Shown: positions 32,182-42,676 of the stretch, one piece after another
Numbering within the stretch: the first letter of the stretch is position 1
How the letters are laid out: each line of letters begins with the position of its first letter
Origin: Apoderus coryli
Taxonomy: Eukaryota; Arthropoda; Insecta; Coleoptera; Attelabidae
Assembly (NCBI GenBank): GCA_911728435.2
Contig: OU452198.1
Coordinates: 32,331,902-32,395,901, forward strand
Direction: 5' to 3'
DNA: 64,000 nucleotides
Notes under the pieces: model-generated
Seen by the model: the letters and a program-made list of their open reading frames with translations, nothing else
Databases searched by the model: none
Told to the model about the DNA's origin: nothing
Translations under genes and position numbers: made by a program

Positions 32182-35024
32182 CGCATGGTAAAGCCAATTT
32201 AAATAGTAAGTCCGATTATGTTGTGAGGGATCACGAGCCGATGTCTTTATCTTTATTTTTGTTAAACATACAATCAGTTAGAAATAAAACGGATGAGCTT
32301 AATGTTCTGTTGGAAGGTTTGAAGCGTCCATCGGTTGTCTTGATGACTGAGCATTGGTTAAATGAGATGGAGCCCGTGAACATAGATGGGTATTTGGTTG
32401 CTGCTAAGTTCTGTAGACCTAATTACAGGCACGGGGGTACAATGATTCTGGTTAGTAAGAAGCATAGTGAAAATTTGCAGTTTGCTGTTATTGATAAATA
32501 CAATTTTCTGTTAAATGAACTGGATTTTGAGTTTTCTGTTGTGTTCAATAAGCTTAACAAGATATATATAATTTGTGTTTATCGATCATCGAGTTCGGGA
32601 AATTACCAGAAATTCTTTGAGAACCTTGAGCGGCTTTTGATGGCACTTCCTGTCAGTGCAACTATTGTTTTGACAGGAGATTTTAACATCGATTATAAGA
32701 AAACGGAATCTGTAGAGACCCAGTATCTTGTAAATATTTTGTCGGCTTGTGATCTAAATATGCATGTTAGTGAACCTACACGGGTTTCTAAGACCTCGAG
32801 TAGTCTGATTGATTATATGTGCTCAAATATTCCAGAGCATTTTATTAGTTGTGAAGTGATCCCTGTTGGTATATCTGACCATGACGGCGTATATTGTAGG
32901 ATTATGTTACCGCTTGCGGATCGTGGGGGCCGAGTCAGGTGTGGACGGATATTTAGCAGGCAGAATTACGGGAGATTCAGGACTGAGTGTGGGTGTATTG
33001 ATTGGTTCGGGGTAAATTTCGCAAGTGATCCATTTGATGCTTTTCATGGGATTGTGTCTCAGGTTTTCGAGAGGTGTTTTAGGTTGGGTCCATTAAAATC
33101 TAAAAAGGGAAAGCAGTGGATAACAAAGGGAATTAGAATCTCTGGAAAAAATTTGCGTTGCTTGCATTACCTTAAAAAATATATTTATTCAACAGATCTA
33201 ATAAATTATTATAGAACATATCGATCAATATATAGGAAAGTAATGAAACTATCGAAATCTAAATATTTTGATTCTCGTATCCACCATGCAAATAATAAAA
33301 CCAGGGAATATTGGTCGATAGTAAATGATCTTAGAGGTAGAAGTGCTACTCAGACTGTGGAGCCCGATGTGGACGCAAACGATCTTAATGCGTTTTATTG
33401 TTCCATTGGTAAAACGCTGACGAAATCAATTAAACCAAAGAACGACGCCTTAAGCTATATGGGAGAGCGTCTATGGGATGGTCCATTTTGTTTGTCTGCT
33501 GTGGATTTGGCGGAGATGATTGAGGTTGTTGCTGAGATCAGGAAGAGAGACTCTTGTGGAATTGATGGAATGGCGATTACAGTAATTAAAAACTTACCAC
33601 TGCCTGCTCTTAGAGCCTTAATCGATGCTATAAACTTATCTTTTTTACGAGGTGTATTTCCTGCATGCCTAAAAACCGCATTGGTTATACCATTACATAA
33701 GAGTGGTGAAACTGATAATCCATCAAATTTCCGGCCCATATCTTTACTGTCAACTTTTTCCAAAATAATCGAAAAGCTAGTCAAAAAGCGACTCCTCAGT
33801 TTTCTCAGAGCCAATAATATAATAACATCGGAGCAGTTTGGCTTCCAGAGCGCCAGGAGCACTTCGGATGCCGTATTTTCTTTTCTCGAGAATGTTTATT
33901 CCCAGCTCAATGAGAATAGAGCAGTTGCCGGAGTATTTTGCGATTTTTCAAAGGCGTTTGATTGTGTAGATCACAGCATCCTTCTCAGGAAGCTTGAGTT
34001 TTATGGTGTTAGGGGTGCACCTTTGGACTGGTTTCATTCTTATTTGACTGACCGAAGGCAACTGGTCAGGTTTGGGGGTGGTATGTCTGATAGTATGTGT
34101 GTGCCTTGCGGAGTGCCACAGGGGTCTGTTTTGGGTCCTGTTCTTTTTCTTCTTTATATTAACGACATTACCACTATTGGACTAACGGGAAGCTTTACGC
34201 TGTTTGCGGATGATACGACACTCCTTTGGCATGATAGAGATGCTAATGTTGTCAAGGAAAACATTCGACGTGATTTGGGAAAGTTAAAGGAATGGTGCGA
34301 TTCGAATTATCTCTCATTTAATTTATCAAAAACACATGTATTATCTTTTAATTTTAAGTTTGATGATTTGATATTTGAAAATAACCATATTGATAGTCCT
34401 AATTGTGTTAAATTTTTGGGACTCCAAATTGATTTAAAGCTGAAGTTTGATGAGCATGTTAAACTGTTAGGCAGAAAGGTTTCATCTGGCTGTTATGCTT
34501 TGAGAGTTGTGTCAGGGGCTCTTGGACTGAAAGTTGCACGAAATGTGTATTTTTCTTTAGTGGAGGCGTATCTTCGATATGGAATAGCGTTCTGGGGTAC
34601 TTGTAGCCAAACTTTGTTTAAGAGTATATTTACACTGCAGAAGCGGGCTGTTCGTTATATGTGTAAGACAGATTTTACTGCAAGCTGTAGAGAATTATTC
34701 AAAAAACATCGAATATTGACTCTTACATCACTTTTCATTTTAGAAACTGTATGTCTTATTCATAAAAATGTAAGAAGCATTAACAGCTCAGCTCCACCTA
34801 GTCACCCTTATCCCACGAGACTAGTTCAGCGGGTGCACTTGCCTATACCGAGGTCTGCCTTGGTAAAGAAATCACTCCTTTATGACAGTCGCAGAATGTA
34901 CAATCATTTGCCGCCAAACTTGACGGCTGTAAAAAATCCCAAGCAATTTAGGGAGGCTGTTAAGCGCGTTCTTCTTGGGAAGGCCTATTACTCGCTGGAG
35001 GACTACTTTGCTGATGCGTGGTGA
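32145..35024 (+). CDS. LINE ORF2 protein: APE endonuclease and reverse transcriptase
   Basis: 959 residues. It nicks target DNA and copies the element RNA from the nick. The apurinic-type endonuclease lies at about residues 30-255: LFLLNIQSVRNK (Asn), VLMTEHWLN (catalytic Glu), GDFNID at 178-183 and SDHDGV at 244-249. A linker with WSIVNDLRG follows. The RT lies at about 490-780: NFRPISLLSTFSKIIEKLV, FCDFSKAFDCVDHSILLRKL, CGVPQGSVLGPVLFLLYIND and the catalytic FADDTTLLWHD with FADD at 687-690. The thumb has VKFLGLQIDLKLKFDEH and AFWGTCSQTLFKSIF, and the C-terminus SLEDYFADAW. There is no RNase H. All key residues are present and the length is normal for this group. It overlaps ORF1 by 37 nt in another frame, so ORF2 is probably made by internal initiation or termination-reinitiation. 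Confidence 0.93.
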   Translation: MSHVALPINDRVTHGKANLNSKSDYVVRDHEPMSLSLFLLNIQSVRNKTDELNVLLEGLKRPSVVLMTEHWLNEMEPVNIDGYLVAAKFCRPNYRHGGTMILVSKKHSENLQFAVIDKYNFLLNELDFEFSVVFNKLNKIYIICVYRSSSSGNYQKFFENLERLLMALPVSATIVLTGDFNIDYKKTESVETQYLVNILSACDLNMHVSEPTRVSKTSSSLIDYMCSNIPEHFISCEVIPVGISDHDGVYCRIMLPLADRGGRVRCGRIFSRQNYGRFRTECGCIDWFGVNFASDPFDAFHGIVSQVFERCFRLGPLKSKKGKQWITKGIRISGKNLRCLHYLKKYIYSTDLINYYRTYRSIYRKVMKLSKSKYFDSRIHHANNKTREYWSIVNDLRGRSATQTVEPDVDANDLNAFYCSIGKTLTKSIKPKNDALSYMGERLWDGPFCLSAVDLAEMIEVVAEIRKRDSCGIDGMAITVIKNLPLPALRALIDAINLSFLRGVFPACLKTALVIPLHKSGETDNPSNFRPISLLSTFSKIIEKLVKKRLLSFLRANNIITSEQFGFQSARSTSDAVFSFLENVYSQLNENRAVAGVFCDFSKAFDCVDHSILLRKLEFYGVRGAPLDWFHSYLTDRRQLVRFGGGMSDSMCVPCGVPQGSVLGPVLFLLYINDITTIGLTGSFTLFADDTTLLWHDRDANVVKENIRRDLGKLKEWCDSNYLSFNLSKTHVLSFNFKFDDLIFENNHIDSPNCVKFLGLQIDLKLKFDEHVKLLGRKVSSGCYALRVVSGALGLKVARNVYFSLVEAYLRYGIAFWGTCSQTLFKSIFTLQKRAVRYMCKTDFTASCRELFKKHRILTLTSLFILETVCLIHKNVRSINSSAPPSHPYPTRLVQRVHLPIPRSALVKKSLLYDSRRMYNHLPPNLTAVKNPKQFREAVKRVLLGKAYYSLEDYFADAW

Positions 35025-35396
35025 TGTTTGTTTTGATTTTGTGGTGTTGATCCGCTTTTGGCTTGGTTTGATGATTTTAATGTATTATATTTTTTCTGTT
35101 CTGCTACTTGCATTTATATACATATTTATGTTGTGTTGTTATTTACATATTTTACTTCATGTTTGTTTGGGGGATTTGACATTTTACTCTTGCCTTCCTA
35201 CTAACACTGACAACATAATGTAGTAGGTTTACGTATGTTTTTAAAATATTTTTGTTATATTGTGTTTTAAACGATTAATTACATAAATATGTTGTACTTG
35301 TATACGTCTTTGTTATATATTAATTTAAGTATGACTTTGTCTACAAGAACTTTTGTGATTCTTTTATGACAATAAAGTTAAAGATATATATATAAT

Positions 35397-35795
35397 TACA
35401 CTTTAATTAAGGTTTTTAAGAAAACAATACTTAGGTGAGGTATAACCTATATTTTATGCAGTTGACGAAGTAGGGATATCCCTATTAATTTTAGCTACCT
35501 ATTAAGTATATGACTTTATTATGCTTCACCACATTAAATTGCCACAAGCCGCCACTGCTGTACAATATTTACAATGGGACTATACACCGACCTAATGTAT
35601 GTCCTATTCCGTTGCCATTTTAAAATTTTAAATAGTTTAACTAAAAGAATGAACACACAGAATGGTTTTCAAAATGACCCTATTTCTTGCAAAAAAACGC
35701 AAAAATATGTCAAACGGGTAGATTTAGGATAACAAGAACATTTCTTTATTTTATCCAAAGTATTCAAGAATTCCAAATAATACGGGGTGTTCCAT
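35397..35795. other. hAT right end and short flank
   Basis: 35397-35557 is the right end of the hAT-bounded unit and 35558-35565 its target duplication. The remainder up to the poly(T) run at 35795 is AT-rich with ACGGGGTGTTCCATT at 35782-35796, resembling the end of a common insect DNA element. Confidence 0.5.
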
Positions 35796-37735
35796 TTTTT
35801 TTTTTTTTTTGAAAAGTTTATTATCAACAAGTATACAATTTACAAAGTATATATAACTAAACCTAAAACAGTGTGAAACACTGGTATCAAGGAAAACAAA
35901 ATTAAAAATAATACTAAAAATAAAAAAAAAACAACAATCACAGTGATTTGTACTACAAATTACAGTATTATAGTCCAACACTTAGAACTAAATTCATCCC
36001 ATTCTCGGATGTCATAACTAAACTATATTATAACAAAACAAGTGTAATCAATTATCTGCCAGAAACCCACTCAGTAATTTCTTAAATACCTTTAAATTAT
36101 TTGACTTCTTAATCTCATTTGGTAGACCATTGTACGTCCTAGATGCCGAGTTGAGAGGACAATTTAGACCTATATTTATTCTAGCATTTGAAATATATAC
36201 ATGACCCTCCAACCTTGTACTATAATTATGTATTTCCCCAACATGTGCGATGTTCAAATTACATTTTTGTAGATTGTTTAATATTTTATAAATTAGTTTA
36301 CTTTGTTCAAATTTTAAGATATTCCGTATATTATACACCCGAAGTTCCCTATATAGCAATTCTGTATTATATAGAAAATCATAATTAAATAAAATTTTCA
36401 ATATTTTGTTTTGTTTCATTTGTATATCGTTGAGTGTTGTAGGGCAACAATTTCCCCAAATAGGTATCAAATACCTTATATGGGATAAGAAAAAACTATT
36501 ATAGACAGTTAATTTAGTTTTATTAGAAAGATAATTTCGGCATTTGAAGATGTATGGTATAATTGACGTTAGTTTTAAAGTTATATTTTCTATATGTTTT
36601 TTCCAATTCAGTAATTCATCTATAAATAACCGCAAATACTTCACCCATGACACTTTTTCCAAAACTATATTATTAATTTGCAATTTCATAGAACTGACAA
36701 ATTTATTTTTTGACCTAAAAATCATGTATGTAGTTTTATTAGGATTAATTTTTAATTTATTACCATAAAGCCACCTATAACATATCTATTCAGATCTGTG
36801 TTAATCTCTCCTACTAAATGATTTTCATTTGGACCATAATAAACTAAAACCGTGTCGTCTGCAAACGTAAAATAATTTGCCTCTATATTTGAGATTTTCA
36901 GGTTTAATACATATATAGAATATAAAAGTGGCCCCAGCATAGACCCCTGAGGCACACCATAACTATTAACCAAAGTATCACTAGAATAACCGTTACACAC
37001 AACAAACTGTTTCCTATTTACTAAAAAAGTCTTAATTACATTCAGAAAGCTACCATGAAACCCCAAATTGTTTAATTTATTTAAGAGTTTATCGAGGGAT
37101 ACAACATCAAAAGCTTTTTTAAAGTCTTTAAATACTGCAACAACAATGTTTTTTTCATCTAAATATTTTGTTATATAATTTACAAAGTCAAACATAGCAG
37201 ACAATGTGCTACTCTTTTCAACAAAACCATACTGGAATGGATCCACCGTCAAGTTTATTTATTAATTTTGTAAGAATCTTCAGAATATCATTTTTTAAAT
37301 TGTGCAAATCAATAGTGGTTACCCCGTCAAAACCTGGGGCAGAATTTTTTCGAATATCCAGTATGATTTCACCGACCTCATTCATATCAGTAAGATCTAT
37401 CTGACCCATACTTTTTTCACTCGTCACATCATTAAGTATAAGCTCATTATCTCCATTATTCATATTAGATATTTCATCATTCAAGTCACCGACCACATTC
37501 TCCCCTACCCTAGCAAAATGATTATTTAATTCATGTACAATGTTTTTACCATTTTCCGTGCGTTAACCCTCTATTAATAAATATTCAATATTATTGTTCC
37601 CAGATTGCTTACCAAAAAATTTATTTATAAATTGCCACTGCTTTTTTATATTGCTACCTGCCTTATTCCACTCTGTACTAAAATACTGATTTTTTGCTAT
37701 TTTTAGCATCAATATAACTTTGATATACACCCACC
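35795..37735 (-). pseudogene. LINE RT relic with poly(A) tail
   Basis: Minus strand. Upstream part: YFSTEWNKAGSNIKKQWQFI (about 37650), NIVHELNNHFARVGENVVGD (about 37520), MNEVGEIILDIRKNSAPGFD (about 37380). A deletion then removes the fingers (LINKLDGGSIPVWFC runs into DPFQYGFVEKSSTLSA). The palm follows: VFKDFKKAFDVVSLDKLLNK, YGVPQGSMLGPLLYSIYV and the catalytic YFTFADDTVLVYYG. After a frameshift near 36750 the thumb and C-terminus run openly (36048-36725: VKYLRLFIDELLNWKKHIEN, SHIRYLIPIWGNCC, RTYNGLPNEIKKSNNLKVFK). About 230 bp past the stop lies a run of 16 T on the plus strand (35795-35810), that is, a poly(A) tail. It is moderately young but disabled by the deletion and frameshift. Confidence 0.88.
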
Positions 37736-38362
37736 CAACCAAAATTTGCAGTTTTAATTTTGTTTGGCTATGAGAGATCGAGGCGAATGTACTGCCCGAC
37801 CCGATATATAGTGTGAAATGGTTTAACTGCAGCATCCTGTATATAATCAAATTATATCATTATTGAACTGTTAAAAAAATAATAAGAAAATCTTGTAACA
37901 AATTATTATATTAAATGTTAAAATAGGCAAGGAGATTGACAAAAAAAAACTTGACATCGCAATGTTGATTATCAAAAGAAAAAACTAATCTCAACGCAAG
38001 TTCTTATTTAGAGTTTGTTGTCACCAATAACGTTAAATTTAATTTTTAATAGGATCATGTTTTTCATTTATATAAATTATACCTATATTTACGTGAGTAG
38101 GTACCTACATAATAATTATACCTATAAAGTTAATTGAATTCTATTATGTATTAGTTATACTATTCTCTTTTAAATTGCTGTGTTATTATTTATTTATATT
38201 TATTTTTTTTTAATGTACAGGGTGTCCAGTTTCCTGGACGCTCGCGTGGTGGCTCGGTTATTGTGAAAGTTGGCAGTTTTCGCGACTCGCTTTTTTGTTC
38301 TGAAGCTCACGATGCCCTAATCATATTTTGGGTCACACATGTAAATTTATTAATAATAATTT
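37736..38362. other. Non-coding, with ends of DNA elements
   Basis: No gene. TACAGGGTGTCC at 38217-38228 resembles the ends of the IS630-type elements seen elsewhere in the window, followed by a small hairpin (CCAGTTTCCTGG). I cannot assign its partner end with confidence. Confidence 0.35.
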
Positions 38363-38401
38363 TAGTTGCTTTATCTCAAGACAATATCGAAATTAAATTA
38401 C
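38363..38401 (-). repeat. Dispersed 39-bp block, copy 1 of 3
   Basis: TAGTTGCTTTATCTCAAGAC and the following 18 bp form the inverse of blocks at 42832-42870 and 51501-51538, nearly identical. At 42832 the block sits downstream of an IS630-type transposase C-terminus (43034-43440, minus strand). It probably marks the 3' subterminal part of one IS630-type element family with three remnants here. Confidence 0.65.
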
Positions 38402-38459
38402 TGTCCAGTTGTCCTTCTATAACGCAATTGGACTTAATAATTTTGATCTAATTATGGCC

Positions 38460-38495
38460 ATATAAACTCCCTATTTAGAAATAGGGAGTTTATAT
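38460..38495. repeat. Perfect 36-bp hairpin
   Basis: Arms ATATAAACTCCCTATTT and AAATAGGGAGTTTATAT (17 bp each, no mismatch) surround a 2-nt centre. It stands alone in AT-rich DNA. It could be a transposon hairpin end or an excision scar. No function can be assigned. Confidence 0.85.
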
Positions 38496-39718
38496 GTGCT
38501 AGAGCAAGAACGCTGCCAAATCGAAAAGTCGAGACGAGACGAGACTAGTCTCGTGGCATCCCTACAAATTACTCGCCCCTGAAACTTATTTTTTAATTTA
38601 ATCTTAACATTATTCTTCAGAAATTAAAAATAAATAACGATTTGTACCATTTCATGACAAAATCTTAAAACGTTTCTGAAAAAACTTATTAAAACCACCA
38701 TCAGGGTGGCACCAATGTCACGCGAGCGCGCCTGTTTCAATTCTTTTTGAAACCACGCCTACCAAGAAAGTGCCAGCTCCGATAGTTTGGTTCATGCTAG
38801 GTATGAAGCGGTTGGCTATAATACGTGCAGAGTTATCTGTAGTGCGGGTTATTATATTTTATATTGTGGTTTGGGATTATATTCTTATTTAAACAAAGAT
38901 TTAGACCTATTAAAAATAAATAAATCCATTATTTCTATTGGAAATAATATAAATCGTAAATCTAAAGAAAACGAGAAATATAATATAACAAATAGTAACA
39001 ATAATACCAACAGTGATCTAGATGGGTCGCTAATATTTGTCTCAATATAATTTAATCATAATGTATACAGTTCAAAAATAATTATTGTAAAGCCAATATT
39101 CTTTGTTATTGTAGTAGTGTAGAGTAGTAAACCAAAAACAGTGTGACTGCGATGTTATTTTTGTTTGATGTGTATAGATATTTTATTGTTACTAAAAGTA
39201 TTAATTAAGAAAGTGAATTTAGATTTTTTAGATGAGACCAATCTGTCCCCGCCATTTAATTAGAAAACTGGTGTTTGTAATTAAATTTCAGTCGTGCTAT
39301 TAGCCAGTGTAGTAGCTGTTTTGGCTTGTTCTCTAATATTATACACATTCTTAATTTCTATAAACATATATTTTTTACTAACAGTAAGAAAACTAATAAC
39401 ACATTGATTTTAAGCTTCCACTGTTTTGTATTAAAAATAAACAAATTAAATCCTAAATATTTAAAAAATCTATTGGTGGGGACAATCTTTTTTAGAACAC
39501 AACACAAATTTGTAAATGCATTGGTGTGGGCAACATAAGTCTGTCAAATCGAGTTTGTATCACTGTTTGCGCTTACTTACGCATCTGGTCTATTAAGTCT
39601 GTTACTATGTTATGATAAACTTTTTTTTATGTTTTGATAACTAGAATCTGCTGTTTGAGTTTGATCTTTAAAAACTAAATTAATATGCATTAATATGCAT
39701 TAATATTCATAATTTCAC
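38496..39718. other. Stretch without a recognised gene
   Basis: GACGAGACGAGACTAGTCTCG at about 38531-38551 is a simple palindromic repeat, with a related GAGAC-rich stretch at 63020-63120. An 87-codon plus frame (38787-39050) starts VHARYEAVGYNTCRVICSAG, becomes Asn/Ser-rich and has no known domain. Confidence 0.35.
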
Positions 39719-40745
39719 TGATAATTTTTTACTAAATACAGTAACCAATCAAACTACTTAATTTTAAGTCATGTGTCAAATTTCATCCAAACACCTCTGG
39801 ATTACAGCGATAATACTCTACATGTGGTGTTTTCAGTTTGGTGTTTTTTTTATTAAAAATTAATGAATCGTCAAACTAACAACTGGTTTAAAAATGTCGC
39901 AAAGATTTGGTATTGCATCTAACGATGCAATTAATGATATTATATCTAATAACATACCAAAAAATACAATCAAATCAAAAAAATAGGTATGGAAAATATT
40001 TCTCGAGATTTGTGCGACCAGAGAATACGAACTGAATGCTGAAACGAGTTTGCATAATTTGGCTAATATATTGAAAGATTATGCGGTAAATGTGAGAAAA
40101 GCTGACGGAGCTGAATATAAACAAGCAACTGTAAAAACAATTTGTAATACTACGAGTAGGCTACTCCAGGAAAAATACTTCAATGACTTCAAAAGGGTAT
40201 TCGACCCGTTTACCAGTGTGATATTCAAAAATGCGCGAGATGCAAGTAATGCAAAAGGTAAAAGATTACAGCAGGATCCAAACAAACGAAAATGCAGTTC
40301 ATCAAATTTGAGTTCAAGTGATTTGGCTAGAATCATTGGATTATGGGATGAATGTACACCAGAAGGTTTACAAAATTTTTTTACCATATTGTAGCTGTTG
40401 AGTTAGCTTGGCGAGGTGGTGAACAAGCTGATTGCCTTATAGATTATTTCACGATTGAGAAAAATAATGATAGAACGCCAACCAACAGAATTGAATACAA
40501 TCCAATATTCAGTAAAACATGCCAAGGAGGATCGAAAAGTTGTACAAATAGTAAGTGGCTTGTTCCAAATATTGCAAACAAAAGTGCATGCCCTGTTCGG
40601 TTATTCCATAAATTATTGTCCGAAAGGGGAAAAAATATTACTTCCAGTCGCCTATTCTTGAGACCAAATCGTTTCTGGAAATCCGAAGGTGACACATGGT
40701 TTGGCAATAAAATTGTTTGCCCCCTCCCCCAGAATTCTGCCATGG
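39719..40745 (+). pseudogene. Crypton-like tyrosine recombinase, truncated copy 1
   Basis: Start ATG at 39894: MSQRFGIASNDAINDIISNN, then KNTIKSKK followed by a stop where copy 2 has tyrosine (KSKKYVWKIFLEFC). The frame continues TREYELNAETSLHNLANILK, ATVKTI..TTSRLLQEKYF, KCSSSNLSSSDLARIIGLWD. After a frameshift near 40378 it reads YHIVAVELAWRGGEQADCL, holding the box I arginine of tyrosine recombinases. Homology to copy 2 stops near 40713, before the HxxR and tyrosine boxes, and unrelated sequence follows. About 175 bp of upstream non-coding sequence is also shared with copy 2, so both derive from one element. Confidence 0.7.
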
Positions 40746-42213
40746 TTGTATAGTTTTAGCGGCAAGTCAAAATCCGTTACACCCTGTATAGGCAAAAATG
40801 AGTAGTATCGATTGTTAAAGCTCAACTCTATCTATTTTCCTTTGTAAAGCTGTACATTATTTGTGAATTTAGACGTTTACATAATTTCTGCAAAACATAG
40901 AGCTATAGGTACATAAAATACCTACATTAAACATTATGATTACACTTTTGCTTCGGCCTGGGGCCTGTCGACGTTACATTCAGGCGAACGGGTGGAAAAG
41001 GCGTGGTCGTTGAATCTAAAGGTAGACCCGACCAGTGGAAGAACGGGCCACCGTAACGCGACTACACTATTGGTCGGTCGGATGGTGTGGCTTTTCAAAT
41101 TATTATTTTGTACATTGTATAGGTATACCTATTTTACAATACCTAATATTATATTGCATAGCATACGATAATATATCTGTATAGATTTCGTTCCAGTGTT
41201 ACCAGATCTCCTGTTTTGACAGACGATCTACTGTTTTCAAGTTCAACCTCATGCAGTTCTTATGTTTTCTTACTCAAACTGCTGATTATGCATGACACTA
41301 TTATACTATTTATATTTTGAGTCTAATTAGACATCAAAGCCCAGTAATTTTTCATTAAAAGTTGATTTATTGTTTTTGAAAACATTCACATTGACGACTA
41401 ATACACAGCTTGATCAGTTTTTGCACAACATCCAATGGGATAGCAGGGACCTCTCTACGATTACGGAGTGAGAACACGCAGGTATATAGTCATTCGTGAA
41501 AATAATCTAATTCCTTACATTATATGTATTTCAATAAACTCTAATGAGCGCCACAGATCTACCGCTTTCCCGATTCCTTCAGTCATGGCGCAGCAACTCG
41601 AGCAATAGTAGTTTTCAAGATAGGATTAAGTGCCAAAACGTATTTGCTTCATCAACATTTCTGATACTATTTTTTTTCTAGCTTATTTATTTTACTTTAC
41701 TACTACTTTCTTTTTAATTTATTCTAATTCTTCTTGGGGTTCGATGGTCATTTCTTATAACTTTAACGCTAGCTTACCAAAACCGATTTATAATTTTCTT
41801 TTACTTAGTTGTTGTTCTATTATCACTTTTCCCAACATTTGGCTTTTTATCTTCTAGTTGCATTTGTTCAATTTATCTCATTATTTATTTATTTTCTTTT
41901 ATCTTCGTCAAGGTTGTTATGTTTTTGCATTATTTCTTTTTTGTCTTAATCACGTAATATTTTCTCTTCTTTGCTTCCTTTTGTTTCCCCTTGTTTTTTG
42001 GTCTGGTGTTGTGCCTTCTTGTTGTTTTCTTTCTTCTTCTTTCTCAGGTCCACGACATATTCCTTCAATTTCTTGCCATTATCTTTGTTTTTGTTTTGTG
42101 GGTGCTCGTTAATTTCCCAAAGCATTGTATGATCTACTGGCTTTAACTATGTAGAGCTGATTAAATTTTGCATAAAATTAACAAGGCAAACCAAAATCCA
42201 GACTTTTTAAGAT
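40746..42213. other. No gene; strong purine/pyrimidine strand bias at 41630-42115
   Basis: 40960-41095 is GC-richer and unidentified. 41630-42115 is strongly pyrimidine-rich on the plus strand. The minus strand can be read as a Lys/Glu-rich peptide (KKLKEYVVDLRKKKKENNKK) with later stops, which might be a LINE ORF1 relic but matches no domain. Confidence 0.35.
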
Positions 42214-42375
42214 GTATAGGTTTCACTGATGAATATTTCTGATCGCTGTTGCTAGGCATGTCAGGGATTGGTCCACAGCTAATGTCTGGAAGGCTATTGT
42301 AGGCGAGCACATTGTCGGTCAATTTTTCATTGTGGGCACCTTAGCAGTTCGAAAGGATTTAAAGTTAATGCAGCA
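42214..42375 (+). pseudogene. IS630-type transposase fragment (first catalytic region)
   Basis: GFTDEYF at 42218-42238 matches the FTDEA-F box with the first catalytic Asp. After a frameshift, DWSTANVWKAIVGEHIVGQF and FIVGTLAVRKDLKL match the block VNVWAGI-G--IIGPFFI-G-L that follows in IS630-type transposases. Only about 50 residues remain. It runs opposite to the C-terminal fragment at 43034-43440, which may derive from the same family. Confidence 0.6.
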
Positions 42376-42387
42376 GCAAACTATGCA

Positions 42388-42538
42388 AACAAATATAAAG
42401 TTAGACATCATTTTACAAAGGTAACATTCACAAACACGTTAAAATTCATGCAAATAAAATATGTGGTTTATTTTGTGTGGTTTCGTTTAACGTGTTTGTG
42501 AGTGGTACCTAAAATGATGTCTAACTTTATATTTGTTT
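42388..42538. repeat. Hairpin MITE-like repeat, 151 bp
   Basis: The left arm AAACAAATATAAAGTTAGAC ... CACAAACACGTTAAA (42388-42445) is inverted at 42487-42538 with few mismatches, around a spacer of about 40 bp (a direct-repeat-like GTGGTTTATTTTGTGTGGTTT). No coding content. It is likely a small foldback or MITE. It borders the IS630-type fragment on its left. Confidence 0.75.
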
Positions 42539-42639
42539 TTTATTTACACAATTTCGGAAAAAAAAAGTAATTAATGAATATGTGTCAAAAAGCATAATTT
42601 ATAAAAAAAAAGGAAAACATAAAAATAAACCTGAAGAAG

Positions 42640-42676
42640 TCGCAAATAATGCGACGAAACGTCGTTATGTAAATGT
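42640..42676 (+). other. Degenerate hammerhead-like hairpin motif
   Basis: CCTGAAGAAGTCGCAAATAA followed by TGCGACGAAACGTCG. It fits the pattern CTGANGA, a perfect GTCGC/GCGAC stem and CGAAACG with a palindromic ACGT, but an extra A sits between core and stem II and I find no convincing stem I. A similar motif lies at about 6520-6555 on the minus strand. Probably a TE-associated hairpin; ribozyme activity is doubtful. Confidence 0.35.

Larger units (their letters stand above)
30240..35396 (+). mobile_element. Apparently full-length CR1-like LINE with both ORFs open
   Basis: ORF1 (30658-32181) and ORF2 (32145-35024) are both uninterrupted and overlap by 37 nt. The 5' leader of about 400 bp includes three near-repeats of AAGTATTTT at 30555-30598. 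The 3' region after ORF2 is about 370 bp and ends AATAAAGTTAAAGATATATA. The exact ends and target duplication are not resolved; the outer limits given are estimates. The zinc-finger and esterase-like ORF1, apurinic endonuclease and RT without RNase H fit the CR1 group. This is the only element in the window that could be autonomous. Confidence 0.85.
26710..35557. mobile_element. 8.85-kb composite bounded by hAT-like ends
   Basis: The left end starts CAGTGGCGGCTTGTCCTATG and the right end, inverted, CAGTGGCGGCTTGTGGCAAT: 14 bp identical, with a GTGAAGCA block near both ends. The flanks are exact 8-bp duplications CTGTACAA (26702-26709 and 35558-35565). An 8-bp duplication and CAGTGGCG-type ends fit the hAT superfamily. 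Most of the interior is other elements inserted later: LTR and Gypsy pieces (26820-29475) and a full LINE (about 30240-35396). What may be original hAT sequence is 26710-26819, 29476 to about 30240, and 35397-35557. No hAT transposase domain is readable, so this is a non-autonomous carrier. Confidence 0.82.

Noticed and set aside
38787..39050. 87-codon plus ORF
   Set aside because: Asn/Ser-rich low-complexity translation of AT-rich DNA, without a domain.
41630..42112. Two plus-strand ORFs of 75 and 84 codons with many Phe/Leu/Ser residues, resembling membrane proteins
   Set aside because: The composition follows from a pyrimidine-rich strand; no domain or conserved spacing of segments.
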